A stretch of DNA of 64,000 nt from Gnetum montanum (GCA_015680685.1 MNCI01016273.1:1013470-1077469); one strand, 5' to 3'. Counted from the stretch's first letter, positions 1-12,230 are shown. A program made the numbers and translations. The notes: generated from the letters alone by a model not told the origin.

Positions 1-146
1 GGCTTTATTATTATCTTGTAGGATAGGCATTTTTGTGTGTGAATTTATGTGACTTTTTATAATTATTTCTTCTTTCTAAGAGATATATCGTTAAGTTCTT
101 TATAGCAACCATGTATGATATAACTAATCTAGATAACTAGCACCAT
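1..146 (-). mobile_element. 5' leader of Athila-like element G (body lies off the left edge)
   Basis: This stretch precedes a primer-binding site and an LTR read on the minus strand, so it is the start of the internal region of element G, whose body extends to the left of the window. It closely matches the sequence at the same place in element A (about 16600-16700), including the shared string ctaatctagataactagcac. No coding sequence is visible. Confidence 0.7.
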
Positions 147-163
147 CCCTGGCAATGGCGCCA
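147..163 (-). promoter_or_regulatory. Primer-binding site of element G
   Basis: On the minus strand this reads TGGCGCCATTGCCAGGG, one base inside the LTR end. It resembles the TGGCGCCGTTGCCGGGG type found in Athila and other plant Ty3/gypsy elements and usually assigned to tRNA-Asp (from memory). Its position shows that G runs leftwards and that 165-1165 is a 5' LTR. Confidence 0.8.
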
Positions 164-164
164 A

Positions 165-1165
165 TGATGAGTGGCGAGGTACCCCTACACTCAACCATAC
201 GAAATGAGCGTCGCACGTGCGATCCGGTCGAACTTTGTAGATGGACTAGTTGTGGCACCTAGATAGTTAGCCTTAGGTCGCAGTTCCCTGTCTTCCCACC
301 TAGACTAGTTTTGCATGTCACGTATGGTTTAGTCTAGGTGAGGTGTATGATGTGTTCCTAATTCTATGCTACTCCTGATGGCAGTGGAAAATAATATTAA
401 CTAATCTAAGCTAAGAGGAAAAGGGTAAGAGAATCTAATCTAGCCTAAGTGTGATGAGCAATTGATTCCTTGATCAACCGTACACATCTTGGACTTCGTG
501 GATGACTGCCACTGGGACTACCAAGCATAGGCCTAGGTACGCCATTGGGATTACCAAGCGCATACCCCAAATATGCCAATGGGTTACCAAGCGTAGATCC
601 CCCTAGCTACACCAATGGGCTACCAAGCAGTCACACTTAAATGCTCGTAATCAAGTTGTACTCGTTCTACTTCTAGGAGTTTAAGGGTGAGAGACTAATC
701 GTGATGAGTAACCGATTCCTTAACTAGCTGTACACACTCGTAGGCGCTCGTAGCCAAGTCGTACTCACACCGCACTACGAAAGCAATAAATAACATTAAA
801 TAAATAACAAACAAATAAACTAAGTGAATGCTGCAATGATGAAGTAATCTCGATCTTTATTACCGATCATGTGCATGTCCAAGTACAGCACACTCGAATA
901 AAGACACCGTACAATTATATTCACCACATTGCAGGCAGACACGGGAAAAAATCTAACTTTGGAGGGATCAAACTGCCAGAGCTTCGCTACTCTAAAATTG
1001 GGATCCCAAATAAGGGAGAGCCGCCTCTTATTTATAGACATGGTGGCGGACTGCGATATCGCATACGCGATATCGTGGGAAAGATGCGATATCGGGTATG
1101 CGATATCGCGTGGGATGCAATATCGCATACGCGATATCACAGCCTATGTGAACCACATCTCATCA
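165..1165 (-). repeat. 5' LTR of element G (Athila-like)
   Basis: The LTR is about 1001 bp. On the plus strand it starts TGATGAGTGGCGAGG and ends CATCTCATCA, so the sense strand has TG...CA ends within the inverted repeat TGATG/CATCA. The start and many inner blocks (taccaagcgta, gaagtaatctcgatctttatt, the GATATC block) recur in the LTRs at 8367, 16719, 47711, 56753 and 63336. The ORFs of about 100 codons predicted here overlap the promoter repeats in several frames and are not genes. Confidence 0.88.
1027..1140 (-). promoter_or_regulatory. U3 promoter of G: TATA box plus three tandem GATATC palindromes
   Basis: On the sense (minus) strand TATAAATAAG lies at 1036-1027. Directly upstream (1053-1138) are three near-identical palindromic units of about 22 bp, core GATATCGCATACGCGATATC, starting at 1053, 1086 and 1117, so spaced about 32 bp apart. 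The units are CpG-rich in otherwise AT-rich DNA. The layout suggests binding sites for a dimeric protein upstream of a core promoter, or self-pairing structure in U3. The TATA box and repeats are seen directly; the function is inferred. Confidence 0.65.
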
Positions 1166-1194
1166 GAATTGAACATATGACTTAGGGTTACAAG

Positions 1195-1480
1195 GCCAAG
1201 ACCTATACCACTAAGCTAATACCTCATTATTATTAGCTTATTATTTTTTTAACAAAAGATTGCTTATTCAAATTTCATTATCTTATTAGGAAAAAGGTTG
1301 ATAGTTCAAATCACAATTGAGGTATCATTATATTTCTCTATAATTCTTCTAAAGTATATATCTTGGGGTATACTGTCTCTCTCCTTCCCGCTTTTTATAT
1401 TTCTTTATAATTCTTCTAATATATCATGTTAGCTATATTCTTTAGGTGTACCTATAGTCAAATTATTCCTATAGAAACTT
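1195..1480 (+). repeat. Short repeat, first two partial copies (possibly SINE-like)
   Basis: Blocks containing ttgaggtat, tatatttcttataattctt and gtatatcttgg-gtatac occur at about 1308-1390, again at 1390-1475, and once more near 2130-2255. A run like gttcaaatcacaattgag could be a decayed RNA polymerase III B box, which would suit a tRNA-derived SINE, but the match is weak. The recurrence is visible; the SINE label is a guess. Confidence 0.35.
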
Positions 1481-1834
1481 GGCAAGTTGAAATTGGATTT
1501 TTGCTTACATCTACTCAAACCCTCTTGGATCTATTAGACAAAGTAATTTTAAAATTCTTTTTACAAAATCCTTTTAAAACCATAACTCAATGGTGCCTAT
1601 TGGAATCAAATTTATAGCTTGGGATTTTAATGCCAAGGCTCTTACCACTAAGCTAACACTTTATTCAATAACATTTTGAAGAATGATAAAATGACTAAAA
1701 GCTATAGAAAAGGCACAATCGATTCTATCTATAAAATAAAGGGGATGTAGAAAACTAGACAATAAGTTGAATTACTAATATCAAAAAAATCAATCTAGAT
1801 TTATGCCAAGGAGATGCAATAATTAATAAAAAAG

Positions 1835-2035
1835 TTTAGAAGATGTACATGTGACCTTTATTGACTTGGAAAAGGCATAAGATAAAGTTCTAAAAATATT
1901 ATTGACTTGGAAAAGGCATAAGAAAAGCATATCCAAGAAATATATTAAAGAAATTTAAGATATGTATAAAATAACTTCTAGAATTAGAATTTGATTTTTC
2001 AATTGTAGAAGGTCTACATCAAGGGACCATCATTT
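1835..2035 (+). pseudogene. Decayed LINE reverse transcriptase fragment
   Basis: Read forward from about 1843 the translation gives VTFIDLEKA-stop-DKV, followed by a segment like YIKEI-DMYK and then VEGLHQGT. This is the order of conserved motifs in plant LINE reverse transcriptases (FIDLEKAYD with the first catalytic Asp, then KDMY, then GLHQG). Stops and shifts are frequent and the YxDD block is not found. The string ttattgacttggaaaaggcataaga occurs twice 42 bp apart (1859 and 1901), a local duplication inside the fragment. No 5' end or poly-A tail is visible. Confidence 0.55.
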
Positions 2036-2094
2036 GGAATGATGGTAAGGTATTTATTTCTCAAGCCATAAGGCTTACATTTTCTAGAAATAGG

Positions 2095-2255
2095 TGGCTC
2101 AAGCAGATAGCTTATTATCTTGTTAAGTAAGAGGTTTCCCATTGAAATCATGCTTGAGGTATTGTTATATTCTTTTATAATTCTTTTGATGTATCTTAAT
2201 GGCTAGGTATCTTGGAGATATACTATAGTCAAATTATTTCAGGTTCCAACACCTT
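2095..2255 (+). repeat. Short repeat, third copy (possibly SINE-like)
   Basis: It matches the copies at 1308-1480 over about 100 bp (ttgaggtattgttatattc, ttataattctt, gtatcttggagatatac, tatagtcaaattatt). A preceding ggtggctcaagcagatagctt looks like a degenerate A box and cattgaaatcatgc like a B box. Two copies bracket the LINE fragment. Confidence 0.35.
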
Positions 2256-3401
2256 TCCTCCCATAAGGCTTAGGCTTTAGCCTCAACCAAGCTATTTAAA
2301 AAGACATTAGGCTTTCAGTTGTTCACCAACACTCCTAGCATCCCACTTTGCAGGATTAGTATTGAGACTCTAACTGATGAGCTTTACTTATTTACTATTA
2401 TTAAAGATGAACTAAGGAAATATAAGCATGAAATATCTTTGTAGATTGAGGAGGAGGGTGTTGAACCCAAAATAAATATATAATGATTTAAAAATCTAGA
2501 GTACATCAAATCAACAACACAGAAGAGAGAATCTAAAGAAAAGGTAGAGATTCCTTTTCAAGTATTCATCCTTACAACTACTCCTTTCCTATAGAGTAAG
2601 AAAATGATCAAGTCTTGCTCTTGTTCAAAAGTTTCTTCATAAGTTTTTACTTTATACTAAAGGGTTTTTTGTAAAGAGAAGGAGAAAACTCTTCTAAAAG
2701 ATAAAAGAAAGAATTAATTAGAAACAATAAACAAATAACAATATAAGCTAATAGTTTTTTTAACATGACCCTCCAAAACAAAACAAGAAGGAATTAGTAC
2801 TACAAGAAATAAATTAAATTTTCAGCTTTTACTGAAATTTTTTTTGTTTGTAGTTGTAATTTAAAATTAGCATCTTTGAGAGTCTAATATTTAAATCCTA
2901 AAGAAAAATCATAGTTATGCTCTTGCTACTAGAAAATCATAGTTACAACTTCTAGATGATCATTTCCAAGAATGTATGCAATTGGACACTTAAAAAAACA
3001 TTAAATAATGAGTCTTCACTTACACAAAGAGGAAATTAAATAAAAAAAATTAAATATGTTAAATATTAGTGCCGAAAGAAAGACCTTAATGAATAAGATA
3101 CTACCAAAAAATATGATTTTTTAGAAAGACAGAAACCCTCCAAATATCTTTCATTTTACTCATCTACAAGTGCAATGATAATTGCATTTTCTAAAAATTA
3201 TTGAATTTGTTATGAATAAAATAATTCTTAGTAATAATATTTTATTCTACTTTAGAGTTAAAGGGAAAAAATCTAATATCCTTCAAAAAAATATATGAAA
3301 AAGCTTGATGCAAATAATTGTCAACTTTAAATAAAATCTTAAGATCAAAAATTAATTCTTCAAAATCTATTCTTCTCTTACTATTCAAATCATAGAGGTT
3401 A
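2256..3401. other. AT-rich spacer without recognised features
   Basis: No ORF, repeat family or RNA gene could be recognised. The stretch contains homopolymer and AT runs and ends at the LTR of element C. Confidence 0.5.
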
Positions 3402-4222
3402 TGATGAGCGATAGAGTAGACCCTATGTCTAACTATATATATATAAAATATTCATGTGCAACGTAGTCTAATTTTATGGATGACAAGTGTGGGTATCTAG
3501 ATAGCTAGGTGATAGATTGTTGATTGTTATCTTTCCAATCATACTTGTGTGGGCTAGTTTGTATGGTTAAGTGTGATTGAGGTGTATGATATTGAGGTTG
3601 TGTTAGCCATGTCTATGACATTATTAAAATATTAAGAGATTAAAATTCTAAATTATCTATTCTAGGTTTAGAATAAATCTACTCTAGCCTATAGATTGAG
3701 TATCTATTTCCAACTTGCCATAAACATCCTAAATATATGCTAATGTTATTGGGTTACAAACTAACCACCATTGGGCATGCCAAGTGGCATACTATGATGT
3801 TAGCACATTTATGCTTGAAATTGATCATACTCATGTGGTGTAATCAAGTGCAATTAAATGTAAAATAATTAACTAGGTGCAAGAAAATTAAAGAAATTAT
3901 AAAATTAAATTATAATTAAGAAAATTATTAAATTATGCCAAGTTCTACAATAAAGATAAATATATATCGATCTTATCATCATCATAAAAATATGTTCAAG
4001 TGCATAGTCAACTGTAATAAGACTCTAGACAATCTACTTAGTTCATGTTGTGGGCACTCAATGATAAATTCTAATTTTTGTAGAAAGAAAATACAAGTGT
4101 TTAGCTATGATAGTAATAAAATGGTGCAATAAATGTAATGGATACATGCATTTATATAGGAATTTATTATCTCTACATCAATGTTGTTACATTGATGTAG
4201 AAAATAGAATCAATACTCATCA
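3402..4222 (-). repeat. 3' LTR of element C
   Basis: About 821 bp, starting TGATGAGCG and ending ACTCATCA on the plus strand. It is followed by tacccctac, the minus-strand reading of a short G-rich polypurine tract at the same place as in A (9232) and D (48527). It shares the TGATG/CATCA ends and general layout of the other Athila-like LTRs but is clearly divergent. Confidence 0.75.
4150..4200 (-). promoter_or_regulatory. U3 promoter block of C: TATA box plus CTACATCAATG inverted motifs
   Basis: On the sense strand a TATATAAA box (4158-4150) lies below an inverted pair, ctacatcaatg and cattgatgtag (about 4173-4200). This takes the place of the GATATC units in other family members. The same CATTGATG-type motif recurs in C's internal block at 7622-7690. 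Confidence 0.5.
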
Positions 4223-4469
4223 TACCCCTACAAGTGATTGAAAACTTATCCTTAAGTTAACATAATTGGGATCAAGTTTAGTTACAAAATTATGGGATTG
4301 ACCTAACTCTAAATAACTTACTAAAGTACCACATTACAAAATTTATTTTAGTGTTTTTACACCTTTGAATTTTAAAAAAATTTGACACATTGTCCTTACA
4401 AAAACTATGTAGATATGTATAAAATTGATCAAGGTATATACCTTATGTAGTGTCGAGTGGTGGTGGCTC

Positions 4470-7265
4470 CTATGATGATTTTTGTAATGGTTTCTCATGC
4501 ATCAGTGATGGTTGTTGCTATCCTACCACTACTAGTACTACTACTACTCTCAATTAAACTACATCAATTAATGTTTTCATCTTCTCTTTTTTTGTCCATA
4601 AACATGGATTATCAAAGTAAGTTCACCTAAATTAGTTATTACAGACACCTCCCAAAGATATGATAGAGTTACAAACATCTTGTGTTCATTGAAAAACAAG
4701 GAAAATAATTGTTTGTATTTGATATTGAATGAATTGATAGTATCTTTTATCTTATGGTAGTTTTTCATCCTCTAGGTAAGATTTATACCAATAGTCATCT
4801 GATCTTCAAATCTTATCTTTAATATCTTCAACTTTATGTTACCAATTTCTAGCTTTTAGTGCACTTCCTTGTGAAGCTTGTATTCATTCTTATACAATAA
4901 TTATGATCTATTAAATTAATTTTCCAACTCTATCCTTGGTTTCCTAGTAGTAAACTTTGCTAAATTACCATACCAAAGGTTGGTGAGCTTAACGTATTTA
5001 GTCATTTCTTCTATCTACAACTCCATGTAGAACTCAACTTGTTTATATGCATTTAGTCCATCAAGGATGGGTTGTAATGCATTACCTTAGAGTTGGTACA
5101 GTGTTTGATACAATTTTCCTTAGCTAATCAAATCTCTTTTTTATTGATCTCCTTCTAAATGCTAACCAAGTTCCTATAATGATTTTTGAGTTCTTTATGT
5201 TTTAGGACCTCATTATTCTAGGTGGTGATCTCAATTGTTGATTTTTAGTAAATGGAATACATCTCCTCCATGGAAAGATTTATATTCTATGTTGTCAACA
5301 TTTGTATGTTCATGTTAAATTTAGTTAACAACTCTTGTTGATTCTTAAGGTATTTCTCTATTTGTTCCTTTTTCTTCTCTACCTTAAGTAGTATTCTATT
5401 CTCTTTAGACAATTTCTTGTTTTCCTTAGATACTATGACAAGCCTCTTATTTTCTCCATTCAACATTGCTATCATTAAGAATGCATCCCAGGTGAGTTTT
5501 TCCCTCTCCATATCAACTTGCTACTCTTTTTCCATGAGTTATTTAAATATTTCATTTCTTATAAGTCTTTTTTGATGGAGAATATGATTCAATAAGTGGA
5601 TTTTCAGTTGTGAAACTTTAGCTATTAATTATTGGTTAAGTAAAGTAACCTCTTGCATTTAATTTTTAGCTATGAAAAACCTATCTCTTATATTGATGAA
5701 TGAGGACTACGTAGAGGAGATATCTTATGAAATGTCAAAGACATCCAAAATTGATGATCCAACATTGATCAATATTTCTAGCACTTTTTCATGTTGTGCT
5801 ATATTCATTTCTTATGGTCCAACTCCTATAGATATTTGAATGTTTTCTATTATAATAAAATTAGGAATTTGTGCTACAGGAACCCTCATTGCTTCATCTA
5901 TGTAGTCCACCACCACCACCTCTATTTTTATTTCTTTCTTTTCTAGGAAGTATAACTACTATTGCTCCTTCCATTTCTTAAGCATCGTGAAGAAGATTTC
6001 AACATTATCCAAAATTTTTGGAAATTTTTCTATAGGTAGGGATACTATAACTCCTTGAGTAGTTGGGTTGGTTTACACAATAGCTTGGCTTTGTTTTGTA
6101 GTGAATAAGTTATACAGAACATCTACTACAATATAATGGTTTCTAGAACTTCATTTAGATGGCTCATGGCTAGATGATTATCTTTCTCTCCTCCTGCAAG
6201 TGGTTAGCATGATGTTTCTCATTACCATTTTTTGACCACAATACTTAAGGTTTCCACAACACCCCTCATTTCTATCAATGGAGGTAGAACCTTTTCATCA
6301 AGGCTTAGTGGTGGATTCTTTTTTATAATTTCTTACCATGATGTTGTTGTGGCCTTTTAGAGTATGTCATTGGTATAGCAAATGATTCCTTCCATTTTGC
6401 AGAGTTTTAGATCAATCATGAAAAAGGGAAAATATTCCTATCTTTCTCTTTATCTTTGAAGTACTTTTAAATTTCTAAGAAGATGAGCTAGGGCAAGTTG
6501 ATGAAGATTTAGCTAGTAATTACTACACATGTCCTAGCTAAGAAGGATGTGATTTTACTAGGTGATACCTTTAGATTAAGATGCTATAATGTTATCTTAA
6601 AAGTACATTCCCTTAGTGTGGGAGAGTTTGCTATATTCCTCTTTGTTCATAACATAAAATTGTCACCTCCACTCTTTCTTGCTCTTATAGTTAAATTGTT
6701 TGGGTATCTCTATGGCCTATGTGCTAATGTTAAAATGTCTCAAGGTGTTAGTAATAACCTTCATAAAGTAGGATATGATAATATCCTTAATCTTCATTAT
6801 AACATCTATTTGGCACTTGTTCTAAAAGACATATTTCTCTAAAGTATCATTCTCCATTTGTTAATATGATACATCATAGTGGTAATGCCTATAATTAATA
6901 CTAGACTCATAAGAAGTGAACTTTATGAAGGACTCAAAGCTCAGTTCTTATAGGATAGAGCTTTGGATTTCTTTTGTTTTGATATTTTCTAGACATTCCT
7001 CTATCAATGTGACTTCTAGGCTAGGCGTAGGTCTAGATACTCCATCTTACCTTGATTGTACTATCTTTGTAGTGGAAATATACTTCACAAATTCCTCTTT
7101 AGGCTCATCTTTAATGCTTCTATTGATATGTGTGGCTTCTAGTTATGATTTTGGTTATCTACGACCCTATTTGCATCCTCCTCTTAGTCTTTCCTATCTT
7201 CTTTGTAACAAACCACCTACCTTTGGGACTCTTTTGGATGCCATTTGCAATCACATGCATGATTA
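4470..7265 (-). pseudogene. ORF3 of element C (env-position protein with coiled coil), decayed
   Basis: Minus-strand sense, broken into short open pieces. The clearest is 5287-5511, which encodes a 74-residue Lys/Glu/Asn-rich segment with ENKR, KENKKL and KENRIL repeats typical of a coiled coil; 4577-4768 is another piece. It matches the position and layout of ORF3 in A (9640-12230) and B (20400-23160): between the internal promoter block and the 3' LTR. The N-terminal domain would lie in 5900-7265 but is too damaged to read. The predicted plus-strand ORFs at 6549 and 6916 are antisense shadows. Confidence 0.5.
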
Positions 7266-7600
7266 ATCATTCATTTTTTAGTTATTATATCTAAGTATTA
7301 TAACCCTTGATCATTCTTGAAATTAGCTTAAATTTGAAAATTTAGCAATAATATATCTAATTGATTGTAGTATATTATCTTGGAGGTCCTAAGGTAGCTA
7401 ATTATCCTTAATTTTTAAATTATTTTAATCATTATCCTTATTAGCTAGAACTCAACTCTAGAAGCTCCTAATTTTTGGAATGAGTTGAATTAGATGACTA
7501 GTTTACAAGATATCGCTATTGAAAGGGTCAAGCTCTCAAAAATGACAAGAACTTCTTTTTTTAAAGTAAGAGATATAGAAAAAGTGGCTAAGTATCATGG

Positions 7601-7690
7601 GTATATATAGTATTATTCCCCACATTGATGCTACTACATGAGTGGATTTTTATTGATGTATGATCCTACATTAATGTAGCAATATAGATG
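7601..7690 (-). promoter_or_regulatory. Internal promoter-like block ahead of ORF3 in C
   Basis: On the sense strand a CTATATATAC box (7610-7601) follows a block with cacattgatg, tattgatgta and ctacattaatgtag (7622-7690). These are the motifs of C's own U3 (4172-4200), in the same order and at a similar distance from the TATA box. The block lies between the pol-side untranslated region and ORF3, so it could drive ORF3 separately. The sequence similarity is seen; promoter activity is inferred. Confidence 0.5.
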
Positions 7691-7699
7691 AGGCTATTA

Positions 7700-8366
7700 T
7701 AACTAATTTTCTTTGATTTTTTCATGAATTTTTGTCAAAATCTCATAGTATTTTTGGTGTTCAATGAAAGCTAAAAGAAGGTTTAATAGATGTGAAAGCT
7801 ATAAGGACAATGAGAATAGATGTGGATGATGAGTAGGAAGATTGAAAAAGCAGAAAGCATTAAAATCTAGATTGTCAAAGTGTCATTAGAAAAAATTAGT
7901 AAGAAAATGAACAAATGATGATGTAAAATAATCAATCGAACTATGATTGAGTGTCATGTGTATGCAAATATGGTTCATACACTAGATATTCAAGGGTTAT
8001 ACAAGTAGATTCTCCTCAAAGCATGCTCCTATTGAAAATTCCCTTATATAACTATCTCACAAGATATTTGTGAGCACATTGAAGATTGAATGTTGATCAA
8101 GATTATGTTGCATAACCACATAATAATTGTTATTGGGACCATGCACTATACTAAAAAAAAACCATCAAGATCATAATTATATGCAACAGTGAGGTAAAAT
8201 GAAATGAGAAGGGATTACAAAGATTAGCATGTGAGATATCTTATCATATTTGTAATAGGTTTTTGTGTTAATTATGATCAAAATAATCATCATACCTATT
8301 TCTCAAAGTTCAAAATGAAGTCCATATATTTTCTAGTGACATCACATTATGTCATCTTAGGCTTAT
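7700..8366 (-). other. Non-coding region of C between pol position and ORF3
   Basis: No gene. It corresponds to 13080-13500 in A and 23720-24060 in B (shared gtagattctcctcaaagcatgctc against ggatcctctccaaagtaggtt). It ends at ggcttat, where A is inserted; CTTAT at 8362-8366 is one side of A's target duplication. Confidence 0.55.
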
Positions 8367-9231
8367 TGATGAGTGGTGAGGTACCCCTACACTCAACCAT
8401 ATGAATACAAGCGTGTACACACTATCTAGTCAAACTCCATAGACAAACTAGTTGTGGCACCTAGATAGTTACAAATTGATTGTAATTCACTGTCTTTCCA
8501 CTTGAACTAGTATTTGCTTTGTTATGTATGGTTTAATCTAGAGTGAGATGTATGATGTGATTTCTAATACTATGTTACTCCTAAAGACAATGAGAAATAA
8601 GTTGAGTAAACTAATAGACAATGGAAAATAAACTCTAAGCTAGCCTAAGTGTGATGAGCATTCGTCCTTAATCATCCTTACACATCTTGGACTTCATGTA
8701 CTACTTCTAGGATTACCAAGTACACATCACTCGAAGAACTACTTGATACACTACTAGGTTACCACGTAGTGACACTTAAATGTTCATGATTAGGATGTAC
8801 TCATTCCACATTAACAACAGGAATAGTAAATGATGATAAAGAAATATTAACTAAGAAAGTAATAAATAATAATTAATAATTAAAGAATTAAAAACTAAGT
8901 GAATGCTACAATGATGGAGTAATCTTGATCTTTATTGCCAATTGTGTATGTGTCCAAGTATGTCACACTCAAACAAAGGTTCTGTACAATTACAAGCATT
9001 ACACTATGGGCATGCACTTGAAAAAGGAACTAAAAACTAAATGAAAACTAACAAAAAGACTCAACCCTAAAGACTTACCAAAAAACTCCCTTCTTGTGCA
9101 CCTGAGTGCTATATTTATAGGCTAATACAGGAATCAAAATATCGTGTATACGATATCATTACACAAGCTACGATATCACATACCCAATATCATGTACCCA
9201 ATATCAAGGCCTGGAAAACTGTGATTCATCA
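8367..9231 (-). repeat. 3' LTR of element A
   Basis: 865 bp, from TGATGAGTGGTGAGG to GATTCATCA. It aligns along its whole length with the 5' LTR at 16719-17582 (shared tgctactgggttaccacgtagt, atgatggagtaatcttgatc, GATATC block). The polypurine tract follows as tacccctatgact on the plus strand. Confidence 0.9.
9111..9207 (-). promoter_or_regulatory. U3 promoter of A (3' LTR copy): TATA box and GATATC repeats
   Basis: On the sense strand TATAAATAT (9119-9111) lies just below degenerate copies of the GATATC palindrome (atatcgtgtatacgatatc, cgatatcacatacccaatatc, 9138-9207). The second LTR carries the same arrangement at 17461-17565. These are eroded forms of the clean repeats in G. Confidence 0.6.
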
Positions 9232-9639
9232 TACCCCTATGACTAAATAAAAACTTGTCCTTGAGTTAAATAAAATATGAAATGAGTTATTTTGATTACA
9301 CAGTGGATAGGTATGGGATTATGGATTGACTATGGATTATTTCATGCCATAGTATGGAATTATACAAAATAAAATTAGGACACCAACATAGAATAGAAAA
9401 TAAAAAATTGTTGGAACTCATGTGGTTCCTAGTGGCGGTGGCTCCTCCATGGGCTTCTTCCACTTATCCTATGCTTCAAGCTTTGAAAATGGATACCTTT
9501 GAAGGAGTGCATGAATTTTTTCTTTTTCTATTTATGGATCATGTTTTGTCCATGCTAATGTTCCAATATTTCACAAAGTTAGTACCTTTCATGGACACAA
9601 AAGTTGTAGAAACATCTGATTGGCTTTAACGTACCAGGC

Positions 9640-12230
9640 CGCAAACAACCATTGTTCTTCCTCATAGGATCTGGCTTTGTCTCTACATTCTTGATAATCT
9701 GTGAGCCATTAAGCCAAATCTGGTGCAACATATTTTTGACCTTAGTAGCTAGCTTTTACCACTTCCAACTCAAAATTTGCTACCTCTAATTTATGCAATG
9801 TATTTTTATGTTTAGAAAATTCTACTTCATATTTGGCATAGGTGGCAGCTACCTGATTTTCCAACTTGGTCCTTAGGTATCCTACTATTAACATAGCCAA
9901 GTTGGCATACTACAGGTTTACCAACTCCATGTATTCAATGAGATTCTAGATTTGCAAGTCTTGGCTCTTTAATTCTACCTAGTGGACGAAGACATAAGTG
10001 TCTAATATGGCCTACTAGTCAGTGTTTTGAGCATTGAAAGTGTTGATATGGGTCTTATCCATATGGATCTCTTTTCCAATGATCTGCATATACATCCCCA
10101 CTTGGTTCTGGAAATGTTCCTTTAATTTTTCATGTCACTTAGCTTCGTTTTACCACTCACTTATTTCAATGCCTTTCTTCTGATAGATGGCGTGTACCTC
10201 CTCCATTGAAATGGTTTTGTTCTCTCTAGCTAAGTAATTCATATATTGGTTGATCTTTATTAGTTGTTCTTGCATTTGCTAAAAAATTTTCTTAAGAACA
10301 TTCTTTTGTTTTTCAATTGTTATCAACCAAAGATTCTTGGTAGCAAGGAGTTTATTCTCTTCTTGTAAGGCCTTGATTGCTTTTGCATGTGCATATGTTT
10401 GGGCTTGTGATTTTGAAGCATCCCAATCAACCTTTTGGTTTCCATTACTATGCTTTTATTCTCTTTTAACAATTTATTCAGTTGCTCCATCCTAAATAAT
10501 TCTAGCTAGTTGGTTGGGATAAGTTGGGATGGATCTCGCTATGCAGCTTGTAGGGAAAAGAACTTTTCCTGGAGTCTTTTTAGCTCATCTTCTACGTGTT
10601 TAGCCCTAACATTAGTCATAACAACATTTCCCTTCATGGAAATGAGGTCTGATAATGTTGTTGTCACATCTTGGAAGATGTCAAATAATGATGTCATTAC
10701 TTGTCTTGTTTGCAGCAAATGATCCAGAGCATCCTCATTACTTGTCTACAGGAGTCACCAAGGGATCAGCTAGAACTTGAGCATCGCATGCTCCTATGAG
10801 ATCAGACAATGGCACAACATGAACATTAAATGACTCTTTGATGTGGTTTTGCAAACACTTTTGCTACTCTAACTACATCTTGGTGTTCCATGACCACTAC
10901 TATGGCACCTTCACCAGTTTCTAATTACACTTGAAAAGATGCAACATTCCCAGAAATTTGTTGTAGCCATTGTGACTCCCCTCCTCCTATTTGTATCAAA
11001 ACCTCACCCCATGTGTGATCGATTGAGATTATGAGTTGTATAGCATCATTGATTACCTTGAAGAGGTTTTCCTTATCATGACTTCCCCAATTGAATGTTT
11101 CTATGATGGCTCTGAGATAGCTCATTGACAATTGGTAATCTTCTAGTGGTGGTGGTGGTGGTTGGTCTTGTTAGCTCGTGGGCTATGTCCTGGGCCTTGC
11201 TTCCTATTGTTGACTAGGCCTCATGTCTAGAAGTTGGCTAGGCCCTACTATTTGAGGTGTAGTTGGCCCAATCGTCTGCTTTTGTTTAGGCTCTAGTGTT
11301 TTACCGACAACTTTCCTTAGTGCTCATGGTTTCAGTAATTTGGCATATAAGGCATTTTGAGCTTTTCGAGGAATGTCATTAGTGTACCCTAGAATTCCAG
11401 CATGCTAGCATAGCTTCCTAATTAAATAGAGGAAAGGCAATGCAAAATTCCCTATCTTGCATTCTTTGAACTACCTCAATATTTCTATTAGATATAAATG
11501 GGGTAGATTAGCATTAATCTTGTCCATCAAGATTGTGCTTCCTTTGGCCACATAGGTGAAGATCCTGTTTAGTCCCTTTGTTGGGAAGATGTGGTAGGTG
11601 CCAATTCTGAAATAGATTCTCTCTTCAAGGGTGAGTTCCCCATATGTTTTGTCCTCCTTGTCATATGCCCTCTTTAGCCATACTTTTCATGCATTAGCAT
11701 CGAAGTAAGTGGATAGATGAGCAACTTTGGGCCCTGTATTCAGAAGATTCAGAACTTTTGAAATGGCCTTTGTAGAAAAATCAACTGACATCCCACCAAT
11801 GTTAGTGGTGGTGCCTTCCTCTTTATTATGCCAAAATTAATAAGTTTCTCCCAAATACCATTCACCACTTTCTGAAAGGACATGCCATTGTGGAGATCCT
11901 TTGAGTTGATCTTTGACTAGCTCAAGGGAAAATTTGGTAAAAGATCCAAAATGAAGTTCCACAATCACTGTAGTTGATGTGGAACTTTCTTGAATTGCCT
12001 AAACACATTTTGGGGACAATGTGAGATGTTTTCCTTATTCAGGTGCCCTGCCTTCTCCACCTTTTTCTTGCCTAGATTGTGTAGTAATAATGGTTTCTTG
12101 ATGGATGCTAAATAATTGTACCTTCTATTCTACATATTCTATAGGAGGTCCTTGGCCTCTACCTCTCCTTGGATGTTTGGATGCACCTTGCAAGGGTCCT
12201 CCCTATTGTCCTCATTTAGAGACCTTATAT
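9640..12230 (-). pseudogene. ORF3 of element A: plant-transposon-protein-like domain plus coiled coil
   Basis: Read on the minus strand, the first half (about 12000-11290) gives a long, nearly open segment with few stops. It contains FSTKAISKVLNLL, a YGELTLEERIYFRIG block, and LPFLYLIRKLC followed by a Gly-Ile-rich GYTNDIP. The last part matches B (LPFPCLIKKLC, HYTNDA) and recalls the conserved PFPCLITxLCRRAGV end of the family called putative plant transposon protein (PF20167, from memory). The second half (about 11130-9640) is Gln/Lys/Glu-rich and coiled-coil-like. The ORF lies downstream of pol's position, where Athila/Calypso elements carry their env-like ORF. I see no clear signal peptide. 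The exact start is uncertain. Confidence 0.6.

Larger units (their letters stand above)
3402..8366 (-). mobile_element. Athila-like element C, left portion (3' LTR, ORF3, part of 3' UTR)
   Basis: A minus-strand element. Left to right it holds its 3' LTR, the ORF3 pseudogene, an internal promoter-like block and the start of the untranslated region that follows pol. Element A then interrupts it at 8367. C resumes at 17583-18360 with sequence that continues the same untranslated region (compare A at about 13480-14230). No gag, pol or second LTR of C is seen further right, so it is deleted or too decayed to recognise. Confidence 0.7.

Noticed and set aside
147-163. tRNA gene
   Set aside because: It matches only the 3' end complement of a tRNA, as a primer-binding site should; no cloverleaf around it.
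1053-1138. CRISPR-like array (regular palindromic repeats)
   Set aside because: Only three units with 10-bp spacers, located in an LTR promoter in a plant-like genome.
820-1185. Overlapping ORFs of about 100 codons on both strands in the first LTR
   Set aside because: They cover the palindromic promoter repeats and LTR sequence, and the homologous LTRs do not keep them open.
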